DNA of 64,000 bases from Dermanyssus gallinae (lineage: Eukaryota; Arthropoda; Arachnida; Mesostigmata; Dermanyssidae), in contig QVRM01005415.1 of assembly GCA_003439945.1 (NCBI GenBank), positions 62,001 through 126,000 of the forward strand. The letters run 5' to 3'. Below, piece after piece: positions 46,750 through 57,293 of the stretch. Positions within the stretch are counted from its first letter, which is position 1; every line of letters starts with the position of its first letter. Below the pieces are notes generated by a model. That model saw only the letters and a program-made list of their open reading frames with translations. It searched no databases and was not told where the DNA came from. The position numbers and the translations under genes are program-made.

Positions 46750-46815
46750 TGTAGACAGCTCTTACCGTAAGTAAAGTTTTCGGGTTGACCCTCAGCCAAG
46801 ATTTAACGTCCACGC
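46750..46815 (-). repeat. SINE-like body repeat (minus-strand copy)
   Basis: The reverse complement contains ACGTTAAATCTTGGCTGA and GGTCAACCCGAAAAC, matching 58924-58960 in the tRNA-headed repeat. No clear tRNA-like head is visible on this copy. Confidence 0.6.
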
Positions 46816-48188
46816 AACTGTTTTTTGAACCTTACCGTACCTTACTGACCCTTACCGTAAGTGCTATGGGATGCATTTAACGGCGTAAAGTATGCCGTCG
46901 AGACGGCACCGAAGTATCGTTTGAAGCATTTCTGCACTGTTGTCAAACTTAAACCATGTAGCGCTCTTGCTTGCGATTGTCTTATATTTACGAACTGTCG
47001 TAAAATAGCGTAAATGGTATTTTTATCAAAAGTACTACTAATCGTAAAATCGAGAACATTCTGTGAATCTCACCTAGTGAATTGTGTGGTTGATCTGTGA
47101 AGTGCGGCCGTTTGAGAAGCGCGCTTACACTGTACAACCGCGGAACCTTTTGCCAAAACCGAGCGGATCAATAATTCGTCTTTTCGACGTCACCGTACCG
47201 TCGTATTTGTTGGAAGGGCATACGTCATGTTTCGTATGGAATACGAATGCACGCTATGTATGTACACGTGCACAAATGCAATATCCAAATACGTACACGC
47301 AACCAGGCGTATAGCCGTGGCCTTACTTACGTGCATAATTAATCAGGGTCATTATTTGCTAGTTAGTCAAGACACCACGCATAAGAAGATGTCGTCGTCG
47401 TCGTCGTTCTGGTGTGTCTGTGTGCGTGTCGAACGCAAGCTACAACGATACGACATGTGGAAACTGAGCTCGTTCGTTCGTCCGTTCGTCCGTGCGCCCG
47501 GCCGCTTGCGTTCACGATTCTTGAGTACACATAATTAATTATATTACTTAGCACGCGATAGACTAGACAAACGGGAATCAAACGGCCTGCGAATGCCTGC
47601 TATTCCGCGCTGCTGGGCTGAATAATCGAAATTGGCGTGTCGTTGTTGTTGTTGTTGTAGCATGTAGTATTATTTCACGAGAGCTAGCGTGGCTCTGATC
47701 CCTGTGGACATTGCGTTTCTGGAAAGCGGACGAGCAGATATGCCTATGTGTGGCCACGTCCCATACTTCCTCGGCTGCTGTACGGCGGCGTAAAGTGGCC
47801 GTAAACTTTGGGTGCCGGACAGCCCGTGTCAGGTAATCTGTAAACGCGGTTGCGCGGTTGTCAGGTGTACACAGGTAGGTGTACAGGAGGGTGTGGTGTA
47901 CTTGATTCAGTGCGAGTCGGATGGCTATTCCCTAGAAACGTAATCTAGGCTGGAAGGAACAACTAGATAGCCTGCTGCCAAGTGGTTCGCAGTAATCTGC
48001 AGTACTGGGCAGTACAGTATGTAGATTTCGTTTTTTGCCGCCGACCTAACATGCCACTGCGAACGTGAGTCGTTTTGAGTCGCGGGAAGCCTAGCGGGAG
48101 GGAAGTGAAGCGTCACTATTCTGCCCACAAGTGGATAAAATTGTTTACACATTGAGCAGTGTTCATCTCAAAACGATGAAAACAATAA

Positions 48189-48189
<1 letters not shown>
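46816..48189. other. Unassigned region
   Basis: Short ORFs only; a small GTC array at 47390-47406 and a GTT array at 47642-47659. Nothing recognised. Confidence 0.45.

Positions 48190-48240
<51 letters not shown>
48190..48240. repeat. (TA)n microsatellite
   Basis: About 51 bp of TA. Confidence 0.96.
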
Positions 48241-48244
<4 letters not shown>

Positions 48245-48439
48245 TTATTTATATGAAGGACGAATTAAATGCCATAGACACTAGCGCAATAGGATGGGTA
48301 AGACACTGAGCCCTACGCAGTGTGGGACTCGTCCCCGACGGTTGGACATTATTCCGCCGAGATCATACTCACTAAACGCACCTCTCCCCCCCCCCTTAAG
48401 CTTCACTCTCTGTCAGCTCGGTTTTCTCTTTAATAGTAC

Positions 48440-49400
48440 TGCAAGCCGACAAGAGGAGTGGTGAGTGTCCTTCGGATCAATTGGCCGAAAGCATCTCAGA
48501 ATTTGTTCCTATAGCCACCAAACGGCGTCCTTCTTCCTGCGAGAAAGTTATTCGAGATATACCGCCATATTCTGTTCTCTCTGTCGCGATTTGTCTCTCC
48601 TGAGTCGCCCCGGGTGCCCCTTTCTAATCAGTACCTCTCGTTTCATTGCAGCCTCTTTATTCCAGTTAGAGGTGCCTTCACAGACGAGTTGCACAAGTTG
48701 TGAAGTTGCTGAGTAGGAGCGCAATTTCGGAAGGTTCGTAGAGCTTAGCTCTTCGCTAAAATTCAATAGATCCAATGCATTTCTTCTAACCGCTATTCTG
48801 ACTTGCGGGCAGACCAACAGCGTATCGGCTGCGTCGTTTTTAGCGTCTAGGACACAGTGTACGGCCTTTGTCAGAGAAGGCCTTTCCTACCCTTAACAGA
48901 TATGCCTGGAGGTTGCAATGGCTCGTTATGGCTTGCGCCAGAACGCGATCAACCTGTCCGCCGGGTCGACTCAATTACTTCCTTATGTCAGAAATGAGTT
49001 CGCGTACGCGCGCACTCTGTGCACCATCCGGAATGGCAGCCCATTCGTTCTGTCATGCAGTAATTGTGCCTTTCCTTTCGGCATGTTTGACTTCCCTATT
49101 AGCGCCTTCTCGGCCCTTATACCATAGTCGTTGCCTTTCGTCTGCTTTTAACGATATAGATCCGGCGGCCGACATGATGAGCCTCCTATGTCGTGCTCTA
49201 CTTGGTCCGTCCACGTTAGAGGGTAGACTATCCGATCTCGGTGTGTTATTGTGTGTGCCACCTTATCCGCTCTCCTCAGAGCGTTTTTAGAATGGCGCAT
49301 GCACCTCATTCCCGTGTCTGGATGTATGCCTAAATACCTGGCTACACTGGCCATCTTTATCTGGGCCTCATTTAGGACACAGTTGATTGGTCGCACCTCT
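48440..49400 (-). mobile_element. Jockey/R1-like non-LTR retrotransposon 3' end (decayed)
   Basis: Minus-strand readings give the segment after the RT palm: IKMASVARYLGIHPDTGMRC (the xxxRYLGVxLD block), ALRRADKVAHTI, then in other frames QNEWAAIPDGAQSAHARTHF (the WQ..W....G.WT..L block), then LVCPQVRIAVRRNALDLLNF with the CP...R block that closes such ORFs. A stop or frame change breaks it every 40-90 codons. The catalytic palm is absent (5'-truncated). Clade is inferred from the order of these blocks. Confidence 0.7.
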
Positions 49401-49402
49401 CC

Positions 49403-49435
<33 letters not shown>
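49397..49435. repeat. CT array running into (TA)n
   Basis: TC repeats (49400-49423), then TATATA up to 49435, abutting the R2/R4-like tail fragment. Confidence 0.93.
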
Positions 49436-49512
49436 ATGTTGTAATGATTTATTAATCATTTACAATACGTTGGCACGTACGTGCTTGCCTTAATAAAATG
49501 GTGGTAAAATGT
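49436..49512 (-). mobile_element. 3' tail fragment of the R2/R4-like element family
   Basis: The plus strand reads AATGATTTATTAATCATTTA, CAATACGTTGGCACG and GCTTGCCTTAATAAAATGGT, matching 35365-35450. TA arrays lie on both sides (49423-49435 and 49522-49537). An extreme 5' truncation. Confidence 0.78.
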
Positions 49513-49539
49513 ATATGTGTTATATATATATATATAATT

Positions 49540-50200
49540 TCTACATAGCGCTATAATCTATATGCTTGCCTGACTGCTCAGGATGTTTACCTGAGACTTG
49601 AGATGTTATTGACTAATGAACTGCAACTTCAACTTCCGACGGAGTTTTGACACGAATCTTATGAGACCGTTCTAGTAGGCTGAAATTTAAACCTCATGCA
49701 CTGGTCGGTCACTGCTCTCTGATGTATGAAGTACGGTCAGCACAATATTGGAACTCTGCGTGATAGTTCAATTGCTGTTGCGGATATGTTCATAGCAGTG
49801 ATTTTGGCGATAGAGATCGTTGCTGCATTTGCTGTCGTTGTTGCCCTTATCCTCGTTGTCGCTGTAATAGTAGCGGCGGAAAGTCTTTATTATTAGATTT
49901 CTACATTTGTTACAGATACCAACCAGCATTTTATTGTCACGAAGCGTAATTATACTGCTGTCGCTACCGGCGCCGTCGTTTCTATTCGTTTTGATGCTGG
50001 CTGGCAACTGTGTGTGTCTATGTACATTTTATGATGCAAGCAGACGGCATCGATGCTCTCACGCCTCACACCCAGCGTTTCCTCATGTTTTCGTTACTTT
50101 CTTTCCTTAATTAAGACCCTTCCACAAGCTGTGATGGTGAGTGTTTGTGTGTGCGAGTGTATTTGTTAGCTAAGTGACCTTCATTCGACCTTGTCCTTTT
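49540..50200. other. Unassigned spacer
   Basis: Nothing recognised apart from short ORFs. Confidence 0.45.
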
Positions 50201-51300
50201 CGTCGTCGTCATCGTAGTTCTCTCAGTTGGTCGGCGGCCGGTCCACGGCTTTCGTGACATTCGCTGTCGTGCCCATCGTCCACATGTAGAAACACGGCAT
50301 TCCATGTCTGCCTATGCAAGAACAACCGAGACGCCGTCGAATAGGTAGTAGGTCGCCAGCGTCATTGCCGCCGTCGCTGCTGCTGCTGTCGCTGCCGCTG
50401 TAGCTGACTAAAGTAATCAAATGAGCGCGCGATGCGTTCAGCGTTTGAATGGCTGAAGAGAGCAGGTTGTCGAGATCTAGCCAAATCAAGGGAAGGGCCG
50501 GGGGGGGCGGCAAAAGCCTTGGGTAGGGTCCTTCACTTACCAGCTGCCCTTGCAGCATCCAGCATCGCAGCAGCAGCAACCACCTTTCTTCTACTCCTGC
50601 CTATGCAATGGCTGCGTCGTTCATCGGCCACTATCGTCGACACCTCTGTCTCTTATGACTAAGTGACGGACAGCGTCGACAACGAACGAACAATGTCGAC
50701 CTAAGCTACGGCGCCAGCAAGGGCATCTATGCGCTAGCAGCAGCAACAGCAGCAGCGCCAGCATAAATGAGAAGCAAAAATTGGCGGCCATTGGCGCGGC
50801 TCAATGCGTCTACAGAGCAATAAATCTTTATTATGGCAATTTGTAGCGTAGAGAGCGTACATACGAACGTACACATGGAGCGTACGACGGGAGCTCGTAC
50901 ATGCGCGGTGCTACAAAACGCTCGCTTAGAGTACAGAGAGAGACCAAGATAGGGGGGGAATAGGAGGATAACGAAAGAGAGGGGAATAGAGAGGAATAGA
51001 GAAAGAGATGGCTGTCTTACGACGACTCTCCATAGGGTCGTTCGATCGTCCAGTAGCCGGCTATTGCTGCAGCTTCTCGGCGCGGCAATCGGCGGCGGCG
51101 GCCGGAAACACGAGCGCCTGCCCACTAGGACAACGTACAGCTCTGACACGGCGCCGTGGCAGCACGGCGACCGCCGTCGCAGGTTTTGCTTCTAGGGCTG
51201 CTGTTGTTGCTGTGGTGGTTGGTCTTTTTCCATGTTGCTGCCTCGCATGTAATGCGGCCGTACAGCAAGCATTACATAGGTTGTTACTCGCGACGTGACG
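50200..51300. other. GC-rich low-complexity island, possible host 5' region
   Basis: CpG-rich, with CTG/CAG tracts (50374-50403, 50735-50757), a purine-rich stretch (50930-51010) and overlapping frames on both strands of up to 140 codons. Translations are Ala/Leu/Ser/Arg-rich with no domain. Confidence 0.35.
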
Positions 51301-53883
51301 ACTTAATGATCCCGATTAGCACACGAACAACAACGCCTCAGGACAATCGACACATCGAAACAGACGGCGTTTCGAAGGACGCCGTTTCACACCGGCCCGT
51401 CAAATGGCCAAATACTAGTACCAACCTTGTTGACGTCGCTATCGCCATCATCTCGAAACGTCATTGCGTAGCAAATCACAAATGTCTCTACTACATAGTA
51501 TAGTAACAGGACATATGTAAAATACATCTACAAACACTATAGCGTATGGGTTGTGATCATGTGCGTAGCTTATGTATTGTATATGTTGTACTCCACCAAC
51601 TTGTATTCATGAGAAATCGACCTCTTTGCCCGTCTGGGCATGCCTGCTCTATATTCATTGTGATACACGTGTGTTTGCGCTGCATTGTCCTTAGGCCAAT
51701 CATTATGCTTTTTTTACAGGCTACTTGTTGCGTTCACCCCACTAAACGCGTGACTTTGAGACGACATTGGCATTAAGGCTCTAGCAGCGTTCAAGTTACA
51801 CTCTAAAGTTCGCGTTGTACGGCGGCTACGCAGAACGGCAGAAGGATATTTTTGGCCAAAAGGAATTCTGTTTTAGGGATAAGTATGCGTCCATCCTTAC
51901 GATTATTTGGTTAAAAAAAAGTGCTTCTAGTGGTCCTCGAAAAAGCGCTATTAAATTATTGAGAGTGGTGTGTGCTAACGGGAAGCCCTTCCTCGTAGCT
52001 TACTGTAAAATACGCAACACTTACAGGTCCTACAAACCGAAAAGAACCTGTGAATGATTGACCAGAGGTCTCGAAAATTGCCGTTTAGCATTTTAGGTTT
52101 GCCCACATCTTTGTTACGGAGACCTTTTAGCTGGATATGTCGTTTTTAAATCTGATATTGTCAACTGTTATCGGAAATGAATTATCCTGCAGAATTGACG
52201 GTGAAGTAAGTGATGGCATAATACGACCTTACGCATACAAATCTAAAAGTATGTAGCACCATTGGCCTGTTGTGTAGCAACGTTGTTGACAGTGAGTTTC
52301 GAGACTTTCGGGTTCTTAAGGTCGCTGCAAGAAACCTTGATTTGTAAGCGGAGGCTAGTTTAGCTGATTTTCGGTAAAGTGCGGTTAGGAGGAAATTACG
52401 AACGGAAATAACGTAACTTTTACCAGAGCTTCTTACCTAGACCACCCCCCCCCCCTACCCGATCTGCTCGAGTTCTTACACAAATTTGAGTAGAGCAGAT
52501 CAGTGTCGGGAGAGCCTATAGTAGCGGCATGAACTCCCCCTTCTGAATTAAGGGGATCGATCAGGTACTACAAGCGCTTCCTAAATAAAAAGGTCCGTGC
52601 CTAACCAGGTTTATTAGGAATACTGGTGTTAGTCGAAGCTGAATTCGGCACGGATACTCAGTGATTTCGTAATGAGATTCTGAGTAGTGTGCACATGGAT
52701 AGGCCTTGGCAATTGTCTAGGTTGTCCCAAGTATAAAAAAGTAAGCTCAGTAGCAACAAGAACGATTCTAAGCTCTATTGGGGAAATACGTTTGAGCGGA
52801 CGCTCACGAAGATTTTGTGTAAGCTTGTCATTGGACGGGTCGTTCACGTGGTAAACCAAACCCTGTCACCGAAGTAGTCAAAACTCAGGCGGGGAATTAG
52901 TACCAGTGACGCGATGTACCACAATAAGGGCTGGAAGGGGCTGTGGCATAGCCCGAAGATAATTTGTACGCAGTCCCTAATGACTGCGCGAAAGCTTTCG
53001 ATAAGGCCATGACCTCCTACTAGTAACGCCGTTTTAGCAATCCGAAGTCGGTGACCCCTTTTGTCGCGTTCTCTCTCACTGTTGTAAGTAGGTTTATTTT
53101 CGAAGACACGTTACTGATTCAAAGCAGAAACGGTTTGCTGGAGTCGAAGCCAAATTTTGGGATGGGGTTCATTGCGATAGTATGCATGTGTACACAAGAT
53201 GCATCGTCCACGTCCAGTTTGAAAAGTTTCGTACCATCCATACACACTCATCAGAGGCTGTTCTTGATCACCAACAATCGATCAAAGCTTTTCGAAACAC
53301 TCTCATGCATTTCATTCATTTTTCCTGAAAGTTAAATCAAATAAATGCACGGAGGCGAATTTTTGAATAAGGTTTCATGCCGCCGACATTCCCGAAGTTT
53401 GCCATTTCTATACTAACACCGTTCTTTGTGAGGAAATCGACTCCGTATTTTCAACGCAAATATTAACAAAAATAGCACTATCCACTGGTAGGTTGTTGAT
53501 TTTAACCCGCACTCCATTACGCAAAGACAAACTGCAGAAACCTTCTGAGGTTCCCATATGCTTTCCATCTTGTTTAGTATAGCACATAACAGTGAAATTT
53601 AGTACTCACTACGCTGTAATACAATTTGAAAATTAAAACAAGAGTGTTAGATTACCCATGCACGCAGTATACATTATTGACCACCTTAGCCACTACTAGT
53701 ACTAGTAGTAAAAGTACTAGTAGTATGTTTAGTAACTAGTACATCTTGAGCGGCGCATTAAGAAGTTAGTCGCCACTGTTCACTTTCATGCCGACCAGAA
53801 TATAGTTCCGCCAGTGTCAATGGTTGGTGACAAGCCCTCACAGTTAGCAACCATTTGATTTTCTGGGCTGACCCGTCATGGCC
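51301..53883. other. Unassigned region
   Basis: 2.6 kb with short ORFs only. A C-run at 52444-52455 and a palindrome ACTACTAGTACTAGTAGT at about 53694-53711. No gene recognised. Confidence 0.5.
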
Positions 53884-53956
<73 letters not shown>

Positions 53957-54003
53957 ATTATTATTATTATTATTATATTATTATTATTATTATTATTATT
54001 ATT
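53884..54003. repeat. (ATT)n array at the 3' side of element B
   Basis: About 120 bp of ATT with a few interruptions. On the strand of element B it reads (TAA)n directly after its 3' UTR. Confidence 0.96.
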
Positions 54004-54017
54004 TGTATTTAATGTAT

Positions 54018-56899
54018 TTATTTAGGTTCTTTAGATGCACATACAATTCTCGACGCCGACTTGGTTCGATACGGCAGAAAAGGGAGTCCCTTGCCCGTGG
54101 GCAATGAACCGATTATCGACGCGGCGTTTCCGCGTTGAATTTCAACTGATATTCTTTGTAGCAAAAACTGCCATGCCCTTCTATCGCCGGTTGATGCAGC
54201 AACTCTAGATCCCAGCTCCGCCAGAAAGCTCCTTGTGATTTTTCCCATTGGGCCTAATGTTTCGAAGGCAATTGGTTAAACGATAAAGTTTTGTTCCAGT
54301 TCACGATATTTTGCCAACTTGCGATCTTCGGCAAGGTGAGCGGCTGCTCCGACCTCTCTGCTGGTATGGCGAGCATAAGAAGCGGCCAACGTGCAAGACA
54401 CGGTGACGTCGTACACAAAGCAGCGACCTTCACTCCATGGAACTAGAGTCAGGCCGTCCGGACGCAGTTGGCTGTTGGCTGACAGACCGACCGGTTCTTT
54501 GACTGCCGGTATGTGGGCAGACTGCATTGCTCGGTGTATTACGTCGATTAAAGCTGAATGTCTTGAAAACCTACCGGCGCTCCTCTTGCAAGCGAGAGCA
54601 TGCTTACCCGTAGAAGACACCGGTAGGTCACACCTTGCACAGTTATGTGCGAAGCAGACTAATTCCCCCAGGCGCAGGTCGGAGACGATGCGGAGTGTGG
54701 TATTGTCCAGCATCGTCCCCAGCTGCGGTGAGGGAATGGCCTGAGGCCACTTTCCGCTCATCGGATCTATCACGGCTTTCAATCGCGCCTGCTCTTTAAC
54801 GTTGTTTGCCTGGGTCATTAACCGTTCTTGGATCGACTTAACTATTTGCAAGTCTAAAGTCGATTGTGAAATGCGTTCGGGCAATGGATCCCACTTTTCT
54901 GCGTAGTAGCGGCGAGCTTGTTCAAGTTGAGCGATAAATTTGGTGTAAGCATCCGGTGGTGTGATCCCTGACACTAAAGTCTCAGTGTTTTTTAGAGACC
55001 CGAAATGAGCAGACAAGGCAACTTGCGAAGCCATGCGAACCCCCATTCCCCCTGCCGAAGTTGGAAGCGAAGCTTGTAACCACGAGGTTTGTCTAAGCTT
55101 AACGTTTAAGATACCCTGAAGGGTACTTCGCAAGGTTTCGTCGAACGATTGAAGCAGGTCCGGTTTAGCATAGGCTCGTGAGCATCGCAAGAGGTACATC
55201 AGCCTCGGCGTTGGCAAACTCGCGCGAAGCAGGTAGAGGGCTGGGTGAGCGTCCAATAGTCGCAGTCTGCGAACAAGGTCGGAGCCTTTTTTAGCTAAAG
55301 ATAAGTCAATAGATTCGGCCAGAATTGGCGCCCCCAAAAGCTCGAATTCGTTATCTGGAATCAACCTCGCAGCTGGCAGAAGATCGCGCACCATTTGAAG
55401 CATGGAGCCGAGTTGAGGGTCCTGTTGAAAGGGGAAGAAAATTTCGCACTTGGCGTCGTTCAGCTTGAGTCCCGAGACCGCCTCGAAGTCTTTTACCTGG
55501 GCAATGTCTCTCTGGACTGCCAGACGTCTCCAGCGAGAGTGCCGTCGTCCAGAAACCAAGGTCGGAGTTCGGAAGTAAGGCGCGTTTGAAGTTCGTGAAC
55601 AGCAATGCAAAATAAAGCGGGGCCACAGGGGTCACCTTGTTGAACGCCGGAACACGACTCGATAAACTCTTCCTGCCAAATTAACTTGCTCGGAAGTTTG
55701 TACATCTGGTATACCAGAGAGTAAAGTTGGGGAAGGTAAGAGCGAACAGCCTTAAGCAGGTGGTCTCGTCTGAGCGTTTTAAACGCGTTTTTGAAATCTA
55801 ACTTGAAGAGAACCTTCTCTGGGGCACTCCTGTTATGGTCTACAAACGCCCGTGTTGCATGCACGGCCGCTTCCGCACCTCCTCTGATTCCGCAGCCGAG
55901 CTGATCCGGAGAGACCACGGCGACGATGTCCGGCATCCTCTTCCTGATTATTATTTTTCCGACAAAGCGGCGCAGAGTCAAGCCAACGGCAATGGGTCTA
56001 ATGCCACCATCTTTTTGCGCAAAGCAATAAGCGAGGCGCCGTAGAAGACAGGGAGCACGAAATCAGGCACCTTTCTATTAATAGCAGGTTTACAAAGCGT
56101 ACTAGACTTAGGAGCAGTGGGTTTTCCTCGCCGTCTCTGCCGATAAGGTCCTTCAGGTGACGCGGTCGTAGACCATCAGAGCCGCCGCCTGAGCTGTTGG
56201 CAAAGCTCCGGATGGCGTTGATGACATCCATTGCAGACACGGTGATCTCATGGGTTTCTCCGGCAGTCTCGTTTCGGCAGAAAGCGGCGCTACTGTGTCG
56301 GTGGATAAAAGAACCCTTGCTGCAGAGAAAACGTCGCCGAGAGCGAGTTTCCCCCTGCACAACACGAATTATCGCAGAGTTGTTGCGCGACGAACTTTCT
56401 TGCCGACTAGGTAATAATGAACCTTATGGGTTTGTTTCAGGACCGTTTCCCGCCCGGAATCGGTTAAGATTCTCGCGTAGTACCGATGTGAGGGTTCGGC
56501 CGCGTTTCTTTTGAGATGGTATGCAGAATACTGCAGTTGGAAATTGCAGTAGTCTTATATATGAATCTCTGCTTACTGTTGAGCAGACCTCATTGATCAG
56601 AGTTGCAAGCTCCGAAGACATGCTGTCGCGAATACCCCGGGGTAAACAGGAAATCATCTTAGACGCGCACTTGACTTTCGACGTTTTGAGGATAACGTCT
56701 TGCAGTGCGACCTGCGCCGGTGTACTTGTTACAGAACTTTCATCAAGTGCGTCTCTCGTCGACGGACTCAGACCGTTGCTTTTCAGACTGCTGACAGAAC
56801 GAACGGCCCACCTGCGAATGTCTTGTTGTGACATCATTGCGAGGCCGGAGGTGACTTCAGAGCGATGTCGCATGCGACAACAGGGGAGGCAGCTGTCAT
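54018..56899 (-). pseudogene. ORF2 of element B: RT plus RLE (broken)
   Basis: In order: N-terminal helical segment (IRDSMSSELATLINEV, YIRLLQFPTAVFCIP), SDGLRPRHLKDLI (about 56160), LGCGIRGGAEAAVHATRAF, LFKLDFKNAFKTLRRDHLL with the first Asp, GVQQGDPCGPALFCIAVHEL, PWFLDDGTLAGDVW (FLDD palm), and after a frame change near 55515 GLKLNDAKCEIFF and FELLGAPILAES. A continuous 54276-55520 reading then covers thumb, linker, CARCDLPVSSTGKHALAC (CX2CX9HX3C) and the RLE: LRPDGLTLVPWSEGRCFVYD...EDRKLAKYREL, a PD-(D/E)xK signature. A TAA at 54276 precedes the tail ITRSFLAELGSRVAASTGDR. It is broken also near 56000 and 56370. No APE domain. Confidence 0.88.
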
Positions 56900-57055
56900 C
56901 GCGGGGTCCGTTTCGGGCGGACGCAGACCAGCCAAACTTGAAGTTACAGCTGACAGCAGAGCGTCTTTAAGCTGATCGCGCAGGCCAGCAGTGAGGTTGT
57001 TTGGGGACCCGATAGCAGGCCCAGCAGAAGCGACTTGTAAAGACGCGCCAAGGAG
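56900..57055 (-). pseudogene. Possible C-terminal tail of an ORF1 in element B
   Basis: Upstream of the ORF2 start, one minus-strand frame reads LRDQLKDALLSAVTSSLAGL then RPPETDP. This resembles in position and character the ORF1 tail of element A (LADTLRGIVNALRPLLALAP) just before its ATGAC. The match is short and helical, so it is suggestive only. In B the two frames are not separated by the same stop. Confidence 0.4.
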
Positions 57056-57057
57056 AA

Positions 57058-57089
57058 TGCATTATTATAATTATTCTTATTATTATTAC

Positions 57090-57125
<36 letters not shown>
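57058..57125. repeat. (ATT)n array at the 5' side of element B
   Basis: About 68 bp of ATT with early interruptions, in the same orientation as the array at 53884-54003. Confidence 0.95.
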
Positions 57126-57126
<1 letters not shown>

Positions 57127-57293
57127 TGTCAGCAATGACAACGATGGTAGATAGATACCACGCTATTGTTTGTATTTGCCCACAGTTGAAGAGGATATAG
57201 CTAATAAGTTGTTTGTAAATTATATTAACGCACTACAAATTGACTCATTTATGCAAAATATCAGATTTGTTGTCATTGTTTTAACCACATATA

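Larger units (their letters stand above)
54004..57057 (-). mobile_element. Element B: RLE-class non-LTR retrotransposon set in an (ATT)n tract
   Basis: A 3.05-kb minus-strand relative of A and C. From its 5' side: a possible tail of ORF1 (57055-56900), ORF2 from an ATGAC context at 56899, RT, Cys/His cluster, RLE and a 3' UTR ending AAATAAATACATTAAATACA before (TAA)n. The same ATT repeat, in the same orientation, lies on both sides (53884-54003 and 57058-57125), as expected if the element inserted in a pre-existing array. It is the best-preserved member for the RLE half. Confidence 0.88.

Noticed and set aside
54276..55610. 444-codon ORF as a host gene
   Set aside because: It is the second half of a retrotransposon ORF2 (RT palm tail, zinc cluster, RLE), and the first part of the frame is out of register with the RT.
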